DNA of 64,000 bases from Candidatus Latescibacterota bacterium (GTDB lineage: Bacteria > Latescibacterota > UBA2968 > GCA-2709665). The notes under the pieces were generated by a model. The model was not told where the DNA came from and searched no databases. It saw nothing but the letters and a program-made list of their open reading frames with translations. Every line of letters begins with the position of its first letter. Position 1 is the first letter of the stretch. The DNA is taken from NCBI GenBank assembly GCA_021295655.1, contig JAGWBX010000027.1:1-64000 (forward strand). The letters run 5' to 3'. Positions 18,118 through 25,258 of the stretch are shown here, one piece after another. The translations under genes and the position numbers were made by a program.

Positions 18118-19143
18118 TCATTCCACGAGCTGCGCCCGAATCTGAACATGACTTGCCTGCTCCTTCCGAAGCGCAATGGTTGTTCCGCGAATCCGGTAAG
18201 CGGTGGGATCCCCGGAAGGGCTGCGCATCTCCACCTGGATCCGGGTGCCCGGAAGGATACCGAGATCCATCAGCCGACGCCGTTCCAGACCGCGGCACGA
18301 TCCGGACAATCTGACAACGCGTCCAACTTCGCCCGGTTTGAGGCCCGACAGCAGTTCGTCGGACGGGTCGGCTTCCACTCCTTCGGATACGTCGGCGACG
18401 GTAATCTGGTCGGCCAGCAGCGGCGCCAGCACGTGTTCTTCTCCGTCGGCCCAGAAACGCACGCGCTGGGGCAGGACTTCAATCAACTCGATCCGCATCC
18501 CCACGTGCAGTCCTTCCGCCGCCAACTGGGCGTAGACGGGCTCCGGCTCGTCTTCGACATGTACAATCACCGCCGCAACGCCAACGGGGTGTTCCGTCAG
18601 GTGGGTGCCGCGCCTGGGCGCGATTTCTCCGGCCCCGGTGGGGATCGGGTCGCCATGCGGGTCGTAGACGGGATACCCCATTTTCCGGTCCAGCCGCTCC
18701 ACGTCCTCGGAAGACATATCGTGCTCACGGCGTTCCGCCTCGCTGTGCCAATCTTCAGCCGCCACCCCGGTTTCCTCGGCCAGATAGTGCTCCCAGAGGC
18801 GGTGAACCCGCAGGACGCGAAGCGCATAATCCCGACCCTGCGTTGTCAGTCCGACGCTGCCGCCGTCAGAAACGGTCAGTCCGCCCACCCCTGCACGTAC
18901 CAGCAGATCGGACGCGCGGCCACGCGGAATCTCCAACGCGCCGGAAAGGCTTTCTACCGTTGCGACCTGATTCTGATATTCACAGTTATAAACGTGCTTG
19001 AGCAAATCTTCCGTCAGGACGCGCTCGGTCAGCCTTCGTGCCTGCCGCCAGCGCCAGAAATAACCCGAGCCCGGCCGGAAAAGAAACCATCCACAACCCA
19101 GTATAACCGCTGCACCCAGAAGCGCTTCCATGGGTTCAAACAT
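18118..19143 (-). CDS. Membrane-anchored DtxR-type regulator fused to FeoA domain(s)
   Basis: A 341-residue fusion. Residues ~5-25 (MEALLGAAVILGCGWFLF) are a membrane helix, then RWRQARRLTERVLTEDLLKH. A winged-helix segment (VESLSGALEIPRGRASDLL) is followed by the dimerization region (LRVHRLWEHYLAEETG; EAERREHDMS) and DPHGDPIPTG. The C-terminal ~150 residues contain two SH3-like FeoA units, the last one clear (LMDLGILPGTRIQVEMRSPSGDPTAYRIRGTTIALRKEQA). FeoA domains bind and help FeoB; DtxR domains bind DNA and metal. Fusing both to a membrane anchor suggests an iron-sensing partner at the transporter, perhaps no longer DNA-binding. It is the first gene of Feo locus 1. Confidence 0.85.
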   Translation of the reverse strand: MFEPMEALLGAAVILGCGWFLFRPGSGYFWRWRQARRLTERVLTEDLLKHVYNCEYQNQVATVESLSGALEIPRGRASDLLVRAGVGGLTVSDGGSVGLTTQGRDYALRVLRVHRLWEHYLAEETGVAAEDWHSEAERREHDMSSEDVERLDRKMGYPVYDPHGDPIPTGAGEIAPRRGTHLTEHPVGVAAVIVHVEDEPEPVYAQLAAEGLHVGMRIELIEVLPQRVRFWADGEEHVLAPLLADQITVADVSEGVEADPSDELLSGLKPGEVGRVVRLSGSCRGLERRRLMDLGILPGTRIQVEMRSPSGDPTAYRIRGTTIALRKEQASHVQIRAQLVE

Positions 19144-19189
19144 TCGATCTTCCTTCTGCCGGCTTCAATTTTTCTAAGATAAAAATATA

Positions 19190-19210
19190 TTTAGGCATAT
19201 CTAAATTTAG
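19190..19210. promoter_or_regulatory. DtxR-type operator, Feo locus 1
   Basis: TTTAG-GCATAT-CTAAA (19190-19205), directly followed by the perfect palindrome CTAAATTTAG (19201-19210). A further CTAAG half-site lies near 19174. The AT-rich inverted repeats with TTAG/CTAA arms fit DtxR-family boxes and overlap the -10 element. Confidence 0.7.
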
Positions 19211-19232
19211 GACGGTATGCCGCAGTTGTCAA
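19204..19232 (-). promoter_or_regulatory. Promoter of Feo locus 1
   Basis: Minus strand TTGACA (19227-19232), 17-bp spacer, TAAATT (19204-19209). The -10 sits inside the operator palindrome, so metal-bound repressor would block polymerase. Confidence 0.8.
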
Positions 19233-19677
19233 GCATAAACGACTCTGTGAGAGCCAGCGAATCGAAAAGCGGTTTCACGCCTGTTGGAGACGCGTGTTTC
19301 CGCAACGCTCACCACCGGGAACAAAAAAACGCTCCGTACATACCGGAGTCGTGCGTCCTTTACGCAAAATTCGGCGTATCCTGCCGTTCCCTGCCAGCCC
19401 CGTTTCGAAAAACCAACGATCGGCAACCGGAGGATTGCGGCGCGACCTGCCCCAGGAGAAGAAAGACGTTGCGTAACCCGGAGATCAGGTTGATATTTCG
19501 TTGGAATGGCCGGATTGCGGGACCACGGCACCGGCAAACTGCAGTTCGTGACCCTGGAGACCACGCAGGAACAATGCTTGCGTCTGTCACGTAACGAAGC
19601 AGACGCGATGCACAGCCGATGCCCGCGCGGAATCCCTTGCCGGGCGATGAATTCCACAATCATGAAAGGATGCGCCG
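19233..19677. other. Intergenic region without recognised gene
   Basis: About 445 bp between the divergent Feo locus 1 promoter and the luciferase-like gene. Short overlapping frames on both strands have no recognisable protein features or good ribosome sites. No RNA gene is seen. Confidence 0.5.
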
Positions 19678-20784
19678 ATGGGTCGAATCAAGTCCGGGAT
19701 CTTCATCATGCCGTTCCACCCGCCGGGAAAATCGCTCAGTCAGTGCCACGATGAAGACATGGAGCTTGTCATTCGCGCCGACGAACTGGGTATCGACGAA
19801 TTCTGGATCGGCGAGCATCACACCATGGTCTACGAAAACATCGCGATGCCCGAGATATTCATCGGGGCGGCACTGCGGGAGACCAGCAACATACGGCTTG
19901 GGCCCGCGCCGGTCTGTCTGCAACAACACCACCCCGCGCTTGTTGCAAGCCGGTTGTCTTTTCTCGACCACCTTTCCCTCGGGCGGCTCAATCTCTGTTT
20001 CGGACCCGGGAGCGTTTCGACCGACCTTGAGATCCTCGGTGTGGACCCGCGCAACAGCGCCGCGATGGTCTCAGAATCGATCGAGATGATCCTGGCGCTC
20101 TGGCAAACCGACCCGCCGTACAATATCGATGGCCGGTTCTGGCAGATCCGGATGGAACGCACGATCGATCCGGAGGTGGGCCTCGGGGTCATTCACAAGC
20201 CGTACCAACGACCCCACCCGCCCGTTTCGATGCCGATCAGTTCGATTAACTCCGAAACCGCACGGGAGGCTGGGAGGCGCGGGTTCCAGCCGTTCGGTCA
20301 CAGCCTGATTCCTTCCAACACACTGGCGAACATCTGGACGACTTACGAACAGGCTTCTATGGAGGCGGGCCGCCGGCCGGACCGTTCCGACTACAAGATC
20401 GCACGGGCCATTTTCCTGGCAGACACCGTGGAAGAAGCGGTGCGGCGTGCGAGATCAAACACGGTCGCGGCAAACTTCGAGTACATCGGCTCCCTGCTCA
20501 AACGCGGGGGACGTGGCATCGGCATGTTCAAACGCGACCCGGATATGCCCGACTCGGACTGCAATCTGGATTACCTGATGGGTGAGCAGATCATCGCCGG
20601 AGACGTCGACGCGGTGGTCGATCGTCTCGAAGCCCTGCGCGCGGAAGTCGGAGACTTCGGCACGCTCGTCATGATGTCTTACGACTGGGACGACAAAGAA
20701 AGCTGGTTGCGCAGCCTCGAACTTTTCGCGACGGAATTGATGCCGGCGCTGAACCGCAAGGTAACGCCGGAGCAGGTCGCGTGA
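19678..20784 (+). CDS. LLM-class flavin-dependent monooxygenase
   Basis: A 368-residue protein of the bacterial luciferase-like family, which uses reduced FMN or F420. The N-terminal strand (KSGIFIMPFHPPGKS), the segment AEDLGIDEFWIGEHHT-like (DELGIDEFWIGEHHT), APVCLQQHHPALVASRLSFLDHLSLGRLNLCFGPG and the late PVSMPISSINSETAREAGRRGFQ all fit the LLM barrel. An AAAGGA lies ahead of the ATG. A terminator follows. It stands alone between the two Feo loci; whether it is iron-regulated is unknown. The substrate cannot be told from sequence. Confidence 0.88.
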   Translation: MGRIKSGIFIMPFHPPGKSLSQCHDEDMELVIRADELGIDEFWIGEHHTMVYENIAMPEIFIGAALRETSNIRLGPAPVCLQQHHPALVASRLSFLDHLSLGRLNLCFGPGSVSTDLEILGVDPRNSAAMVSESIEMILALWQTDPPYNIDGRFWQIRMERTIDPEVGLGVIHKPYQRPHPPVSMPISSINSETAREAGRRGFQPFGHSLIPSNTLANIWTTYEQASMEAGRRPDRSDYKIARAIFLADTVEEAVRRARSNTVAANFEYIGSLLKRGGRGIGMFKRDPDMPDSDCNLDYLMGEQIIAGDVDAVVDRLEALRAEVGDFGTLVMMSYDWDDKESWLRSLELFATELMPALNRKVTPEQVA

Positions 20785-20887
20785 ACTTCCATCCCGTTCC
20801 TCGGGCCGATAAGGAGACGGCGCCCGCAGTCAGGTCGACGGTCGCCACCCAACTTCAGGCGGTCCCTGCTGACCGACCGGTACAGCG

Positions 20888-20919
20888 AAAAGGCGACGCC
20901 CGGAGGGGTGTCGCCTTTT
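20888..20919. terminator. Bidirectional rho-independent terminator
   Basis: AAAAGGCGACGCCC-GGAG-GGGTGTCGCCTTTT: a 14-bp stem with one wobble, between the convergent LLM gene and the small secreted protein. Confidence 0.9.
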
Positions 20920-20942
20920 CAACTGAATCGATCAGAGTCCTG

Positions 20943-20974
20943 GATTGTGACTCACTGCGATTGTGACTCACTGC
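20943..20974. repeat. Perfect 16-bp tandem duplication
   Basis: GATTGTGACTCACTGC occurs twice back to back (20943-20958, 20959-20974). The second copy contains the stop codon of the minus-strand gene ending at 20968. Confidence 0.9.
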
Positions 20975-21549
20975 ATCTTCTTCGCCGATTTGACGGGGTA
21001 GTCCTTTTCAAACCGCTCCCTGTATTTTTTCTCCCACCCTTCGATGGATTCGCGTAGCGCCGCGACCATTTGCGGTTCGATCTGAAGCAGTTCCTTCATC
21101 TTCAGGGGAAACCGCTGACCGTCCGGATAGAAACTGCCATCCAGGACCAATTCCTGAAGAAAGGGATAACCGGCCACCAACTCACCTGGCGAAGGACTCA
21201 GCGGTGTGACGCGGGTGTGTACCTTCAAGCCCATATAGGTCAGGTGGCTGAACCCCATCCTGAACCGGACGTGAGCGCCTACCTTGTTGACCCGCACCTG
21301 ATGCCCGGCATACAACTCGTCCAGGCGCGCCGCAAGCAGCTTCCAACCCTGGTGGAATTCGTTCAGCGGCATGGCTCTTCCGCCGGAAAACGCCGCTTCC
21401 CGGTCTTTGGCAAGCTGTTTGGCCATGGAGAGGGATCTGTCATCCAGCTTTTTTGCTTTGGCATCGACGGATGGTGCATCACACAGCGACAGCCCCATGA
21501 AGATGCCGATCGACGTCGTCAGGACAAAACGCACTATGGACTCCCCCAT
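20968..21549 (-). CDS. Small secreted protein of unknown function
   Basis: A 193-residue protein with a signal-like N-terminus (IVRFVLTTSIGIFMGLSLCDAPSVDA). The mature part is charged and mainly helical (KKLDDRSLSMAKQLAKDREAAF; EGWEKKYRERFEKDYPVK) with a short beta region in the middle. I do not recognise the family. It stands between the LLM gene and Feo locus 2, on the same strand as the Feo genes. About 200 bp separate it from the small Cys-containing protein. A periplasmic location is likely; the role is open. Confidence 0.6.
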   Translation of the reverse strand: MGESIVRFVLTTSIGIFMGLSLCDAPSVDAKAKKLDDRSLSMAKQLAKDREAAFSGGRAMPLNEFHQGWKLLAARLDELYAGHQVRVNKVGAHVRFRMGFSHLTYMGLKVHTRVTPLSPSPGELVAGYPFLQELVLDGSFYPDGQRFPLKMKELLQIEPQMVAALRESIEGWEKKYRERFEKDYPVKSAKKMQ

Positions 21550-21752
21550 TTTAGTTGACGAGCGCGCGATACCCCTTCACAAAGTGGGCATACCGAATCG
21601 TCTTGCAACACGTAACCCGGGTTTTGAACGGCAGTGAGATTAATGTATTTCCGACGTCTGCGCAAGCATTTTCTCGTACGCCATGCAAAAAAAATCCCGC
21701 CACAATGCTTCGGATTCAGCGGGTAGCCGATGGGATCGAATGGCAGCCACCT

Positions 21753-21926
21753 TCAGGCCGAAGGCGGCTCTTCGATGTTGAGAAGCGATTGTTGCGAAGC
21801 GTCGCGGCGGGCCGTGCAGGAGGTGCAACCGGCGGACTGCTTGAAGAACGGGCTGACGAACTTCCATGCCGCCCAGAATCCACAGGCGATTGCAACTCCG
21901 ATTGCCACCAATGACTGCCAATCCAC
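21753..21926 (-). CDS. Small FeoB-associated Cys-containing membrane protein
   Basis: A 57-residue protein starting at GTG 21926, directly after the feoB stop and preceded by a run of eight G that can act as ribosome site. A TTG at 21944 overlapping feoB is an alternative. One membrane helix (WQSLVAIGVAIACGFWAAWKF) is followed by a CTSC cysteine pair and a polar tail. This matches the size and layout of the small Cys-rich membrane proteins often found after feoB, thought to assist iron transport. Last gene of Feo locus 2. Confidence 0.7.
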   Translation of the reverse strand: MDWQSLVAIGVAIACGFWAAWKFVSPFFKQSAGCTSCTARRDASQQSLLNIEEPPSA

Positions 21927-21927
21927 G

Positions 21928-22983
21928 CTACCCCCCCCATCCAAGAGCCATTGTGCCCTGATAGGTCACCAGCGCGGCGACGTAGGCCAATACCGTCATA
22001 TAGGCAAACGTGAGAATCGTCCATCCCCAGGACCGGGTCTCGCGGCGAATGACGGCCAGCGTCGATGCGCACTGCGCGCACAGGGCGAAAAAGACCATCA
22101 CCGAGAGCGCGACGGGGATATTGAACACGGGGCGCCCATCATCCCACGTCGCGCTGCGAAGCGCGCTGCGCAGGTCTTCGGACGACTCGTCCGCGCCGCC
22201 GCCGAGGCTGTAGATAGTACCCAGCGTAGCGACGATAACCTCCCGTGCGGGAAAGGACGCGAGCGTGGCCATACCGATGCGCCAGTCCCAGCCCAGCGGC
22301 GTGACCGCGGGTTCTATCCAATGCCCCGCCCTGCCCAGGAAACTTTCATTCAGAAGTTCAGCCGCCATCCGCCCGTCCAGGTCCCCCAGGGCCCTCTGCA
22401 ATTCCTCGCCTGAAAGCGATGCCTCGGCCGTTTCCCGATGGCGCTCGTATTCCGCGAACGTATCGGCCGACCTGGGGAAATAGGCCAGCGCCCACATCAC
22501 GATCGTTGCAGCCAGAATAATACTTCCCGCGCGCACGAGGAACGCCCTGGAACTGTGGTAAACCCTTAGACCGACCGTGCGTCTGTCCGGGATCTTGTAC
22601 GAAGGGAATTCCAGAATAAACGGAGGCGTTTCTCCTCTCAACAGGGTCTTCTTCAACAGCCAGGCAACGGGAACCGCCGCCGCCGCTCCCACGCCATACA
22701 TCGCAAAAAGGGTCAGCCCCTGCAGACCGACCCATTCGCCCAGGAGCGGTCTCGCAGGGACAAAGGCACCGATAAGGATGGTGTAAACCGGCAACCTGGC
22801 GGAACAACTCATCAGCGGCGCCACAAGGATGGTGACCAGCCGGGTCCCGCGATCTTCGATGGTTCGAGTGGCCATAATACCCGGAACGGCGCAGGCAAAA
22901 CTGGACAACATCGGGATAAAGGACTGACCCGAAAGACCACACTTCGTCAGGAGCCTGTCCATCAACATCGCCGCACGGCCCAT
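21928..22983 (-). CDS. feoB: FeoB second half (locus 2), after an in-frame TGA
   Basis: This 351-residue frame continues FeoB in the same reading frame as the gene ending at 22990: D-D-stop-G-F-M-G-R-A-A-M-L-M-D-R. It contains the pore motif SFACAVPGIMATRTIED, the segment RLVTILVAPLMSCSARLPVYTILIGAFVP and the C-terminal helices with gate 2 features. An ATG lies 6 bp after the TGA (22983), so reinitiation could produce a separate half. The intact family reads EDSGYMARAAFxMDR here, so TGA replaces the conserved Ser codon. The coding quality of both halves is good. Its stop is next to a run of eight G. Confidence 0.85.
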   Translation of the reverse strand: MGRAAMLMDRLLTKCGLSGQSFIPMLSSFACAVPGIMATRTIEDRGTRLVTILVAPLMSCSARLPVYTILIGAFVPARPLLGEWVGLQGLTLFAMYGVGAAAAVPVAWLLKKTLLRGETPPFILEFPSYKIPDRRTVGLRVYHSSRAFLVRAGSIILAATIVMWALAYFPRSADTFAEYERHRETAEASLSGEELQRALGDLDGRMAAELLNESFLGRAGHWIEPAVTPLGWDWRIGMATLASFPAREVIVATLGTIYSLGGGADESSEDLRSALRSATWDDGRPVFNIPVALSVMVFFALCAQCASTLAVIRRETRSWGWTILTFAYMTVLAYVAALVTYQGTMALGWGG

Positions 22984-22989
22984 AAAGCC

Positions 22990-24162
22990 TCAATCATCCA
23001 GGATAGCAACCAAGAAAAAAAGGATTGCGATTTGCGGCAGAAAAATGATGACACCGCCCACGCCCGCAATGACGCCGTCCTGAACCAGGCTCTTCAGTGC
23101 GCCGTCCGGAAACCACTCACCGACCCATCCGGACAACACCAGGAACAGACCGTCAACCAGATCCATCAGCGGCCCGGCCCACGCATAGATCGCCTGAAAT
23201 ACGACACCCATTGCGGCCACGAAAAGGAGGGTTCCCCATACCCTGTGCGTAAGTACCCGATCAATGCGGTCGGAAGGCGTTTTCTGAAGCTGCTCCGGCT
23301 GCGATACGACCTCCGCAAGCACACCCCTGATCCATTTGTATCGTACTTCCGATTCCAGGGCGGATAATCCGTTACCCGCCGAAAACCGGCCCCGGACATC
23401 CCGGAGAATTGCACGGAAATCATCCCCATGTGCCTCGATCAGCCGACGCTCTGCATAACCGCCTTCGTCGACGATGGCCCGAAACGCCTCCGCACGACAC
23501 GCGGAGGCGCCTCTTCCGTTGTGTGACTGCAATACCGATGCGATGCCATCCACCGCCGCAGGAAATCCGCCTGGAAATCCAGGTACAAGCGACAATGCCG
23601 GACGGCTCCCGCCGTGCAGCACTCGCCCCAACTCCCGACGCAGGTCACCCAGCCCCTGGCGACGGTTCGCGCAAACCCTGACCACCGGGACCCCCAGGCA
23701 ACGTGAGAGCCGGTCGACGTCGATGCGTATGCCCCGGGCATCAGCGATGTCCGACATATTCAGCGCGATGACTGCCGGCAGGCCGAGTTCGAGCACCTGT
23801 GAAACCAGGTAAAGGTTTCTGTAGAGATTTGAGGCGTCGACAATTGCCAGAACCGCGTGTATTTCGGGTTCGTCTGCCAGCCGTCCGAGCAATATGTCGG
23901 AGACGATCATCTCATCGGGAGCATGGGCGGCCAGGCTGTACAACCCCGGCAGATCGATAAGGTCCGCGGCGATGCCGTTGGACAGACTCAGCCGCCCCGA
24001 CTTACGCTCGACGGTCACGCCAGGGTAATTTCCGACACGCTGAAAAAGACCGGTAAGACCGTTGAAAAGCGTGGTCTTACCGGTATTGGGATTGCCAACG
24101 AGAGCGATTGTAAATCGCTGTTTTACTCCGGTGCGCGGTCCATCGGACAACTCCGTGTCCAT
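22990..24162 (-). CDS. feoB: FeoB first half (locus 2): GTPase and first membrane helices
   Basis: 390 residues: G1 GNPNTGKT, G3 DLPGLYSL, G4 NMSDIADAR, a helical spacer, then membrane helices from about residue 300 (VWGTLLFVAAMGVVFQAIYAW; VIAGVGGVIIFLPQIAILFFLVAILDD). It stops with TGA at 22990-22992 within gate motif 1 (normally LEDSGYMAR). The break is inside a helix, unlike locus 1 where the split is at a domain border. The cause could be a nonsense mutation, an assembly error or readthrough. It follows feoA by 10 bp. Confidence 0.88.
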   Translation of the reverse strand: MDTELSDGPRTGVKQRFTIALVGNPNTGKTTLFNGLTGLFQRVGNYPGVTVERKSGRLSLSNGIAADLIDLPGLYSLAAHAPDEMIVSDILLGRLADEPEIHAVLAIVDASNLYRNLYLVSQVLELGLPAVIALNMSDIADARGIRIDVDRLSRCLGVPVVRVCANRRQGLGDLRRELGRVLHGGSRPALSLVPGFPGGFPAAVDGIASVLQSHNGRGASACRAEAFRAIVDEGGYAERRLIEAHGDDFRAILRDVRGRFSAGNGLSALESEVRYKWIRGVLAEVVSQPEQLQKTPSDRIDRVLTHRVWGTLLFVAAMGVVFQAIYAWAGPLMDLVDGLFLVLSGWVGEWFPDGALKSLVQDGVIAGVGGVIIFLPQIAILFFLVAILDD

Positions 24163-24172
24163 GCGTTCAACC

Positions 24173-24475
24173 TCAGGTGATCGGACTCAGCCTCACGGCA
24201 ACGGCATCATGCATTCTCAAGCAGAACCGGGCGTCTTCCACCTGGACGACCAGCCTCCCTCCGGCGCGAAGCATCCGAACCCTGACCCCCGGACAAACGC
24301 CCAATTCCCGCAACCGGGAGGCCAGAGGCGTATTCCCCTCCACCGATTCCACCGTGCCTTCGTCGCCCACGCCGAGTCCGGCCAGCGAACCCCGGAACAT
24401 ACTCCGCGACCGATTCTTCCGATCGGTTGAAAGCCAGACGCCGCGCGCGGCCAGTTGCATAAGGCGCGCTACCAT
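24173..24475 (-). CDS. feoA: FeoA protein
   Basis: A 100-residue SH3-like FeoA. The N-terminal ~35 residues (MVARLMQLAARGVWLS...) are basic and not typical; the FeoA core begins near SLAGLGVGDEGTVESVEG and includes LASRLRELGVCPGVRVRMLRAGGRLVVQVEDARFCLRMHDAVAVRL. FeoA is a small cytoplasmic partner required by FeoB. The start has AAAGGG 9 bp upstream; a shorter start inside is possible. It lies between dtxR (32 bp) and feoB (10 bp) in one operon. Confidence 0.88.
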   Translation of the reverse strand: MVARLMQLAARGVWLSTDRKNRSRSMFRGSLAGLGVGDEGTVESVEGNTPLASRLRELGVCPGVRVRMLRAGGRLVVQVEDARFCLRMHDAVAVRLSPIT

Positions 24476-24506
24476 CTTATTATCCCTTTCTTTTCAGGTC
24501 GCAGGA

Positions 24507-25037
24507 TCAACCCGTCGCACCGATTCTGAGGAGGCACTCGTCGTCACAGATCGGACAGTCGGCCTCGTCGTGGCAGAAGTCGCCCGTTTGCCAGAACGCG
24601 TTCAGAAACTCCCGCGCCTCCGTCGTATCGGCAAGAAGGAATCTTACAAAATTCAGTAACTTCTCGCTGGTTTCCTCGCTGAGCAGATGTTCCACCTTGC
24701 ATGCGTCCACTTCCGCCTGATGGCCTTCCACCTGCAGCACGTCCTTCAGGAACTTGCGAACGATGGCGCGCTTGGCCAGCACCAGGTCGACCAATCGCTC
24801 GCCCCGCACGGAAAGCCGCAGGAACTTATTCTGATCTTCCAGAACGAACTGCTTCTGCCGAAGCGCCTTCAAGGTCAGCGACGCGCTGCCTCTCGTAATG
24901 TCCAGATATCTTGCAACATCCGACACACGGGCGTATCCGTACTGATCCTTGAGCTCTCTTATGGCGGCAAGGTGGTGAGCGACGCTGTGCGTGATTTCAT
25001 TCTCCTCGAAGGCTTTCCACACATCGGAAGATGCCAC
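24507..25037 (-). CDS. DtxR-family metal-dependent repressor, short form
   Basis: A 176-residue regulator starting at GTG 25037, with a GGGGG ribosome site 5 bp before it (the frame is open 27 codons further). A winged helix (ARVSDVARYLDITRGSASLTLKAL) is followed by the metal-binding region (KRAIVRKFLKDVLQVEGHQAEVDACKVEHLLSEETSEKLLNF), including a Cys/Glu/His set typical of DtxR metal sites. There is no SH3 domain; instead the C-terminus has CHDEADCPICDDECL, a cysteine-rich tail that may bind metal. It is the first gene of Feo locus 2 and probably represses it. Confidence 0.88.
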   Translation of the reverse strand: MASSDVWKAFEENEITHSVAHHLAAIRELKDQYGYARVSDVARYLDITRGSASLTLKALRQKQFVLEDQNKFLRLSVRGERLVDLVLAKRAIVRKFLKDVLQVEGHQAEVDACKVEHLLSEETSEKLLNFVRFLLADTTEAREFLNAFWQTGDFCHDEADCPICDDECLLRIGATG

Positions 25038-25077
25038 CGGTCCCCCTTTCCGCCCACAGACTTCTGAGCCAGTCAGA

Positions 25078-25095
25078 TGTTTTACCAATAAAACA
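25078..25095. promoter_or_regulatory. Inverted-repeat operator, Feo locus 2
   Basis: TGTTTTA-CCAA-TAAAACA: a perfect 7-bp inverted repeat with a 4-bp spacer, just downstream of the -10 of the dtxR promoter and upstream of the GTG start. It fits a DtxR-family box but differs in sequence from the locus 1 box. Confidence 0.7.
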
Positions 25096-25105
25096 GACGT
25101 TATAA

Positions 25106-25134
25106 ATTTAAACAACAAACGGACGCCAAGTCAA
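25106..25134 (-). promoter_or_regulatory. Promoter of Feo locus 2
   Basis: Minus strand TTGACT (25129-25134), 17-bp spacer, TTAAAT (25106-25111). The operator covers about +1 to +25. Confidence 0.65.
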
Positions 25135-25173
25135 GGAGAATTTTCCGGGAATCCGGCGTCGGTGGCGTGGCGC

Positions 25174-25202
25174 TTGACTTTTCGCGCCCGATTTCGTATA
25201 CC
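25174..25202 (+). promoter_or_regulatory. Promoter of the UxaA-like gene
   Basis: TTGACT (25174-25179), 17-bp spacer, TATACC (25197-25202), 56 bp upstream of the ATG at 25259. Confidence 0.8.
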
Positions 25203-25258
25203 TCCCGGACGCGCGCCGCCATCACCTGTATCCGTGTTACGCCGCAAGGAGTCCGTCA

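Noticed and set aside
18148-19182. 344-residue plus-strand frame opposite the DtxR-FeoA fusion
   Set aside because: Antisense shadow; no ribosome site or domain.
19229-19663. 144-residue minus-strand frame in the gap before the LLM gene
   Set aside because: Arg/Ser-rich composition, no ribosome site, no known features, and it would lie upstream of the Feo promoter.
22940-22992. Selenocysteine at the FeoB TGA
   Set aside because: No clear SECIS-like hairpin was seen within 40 bases after the TGA, and Ser rather than Cys is the family residue. Kept only as a minor option under the TGA finding.
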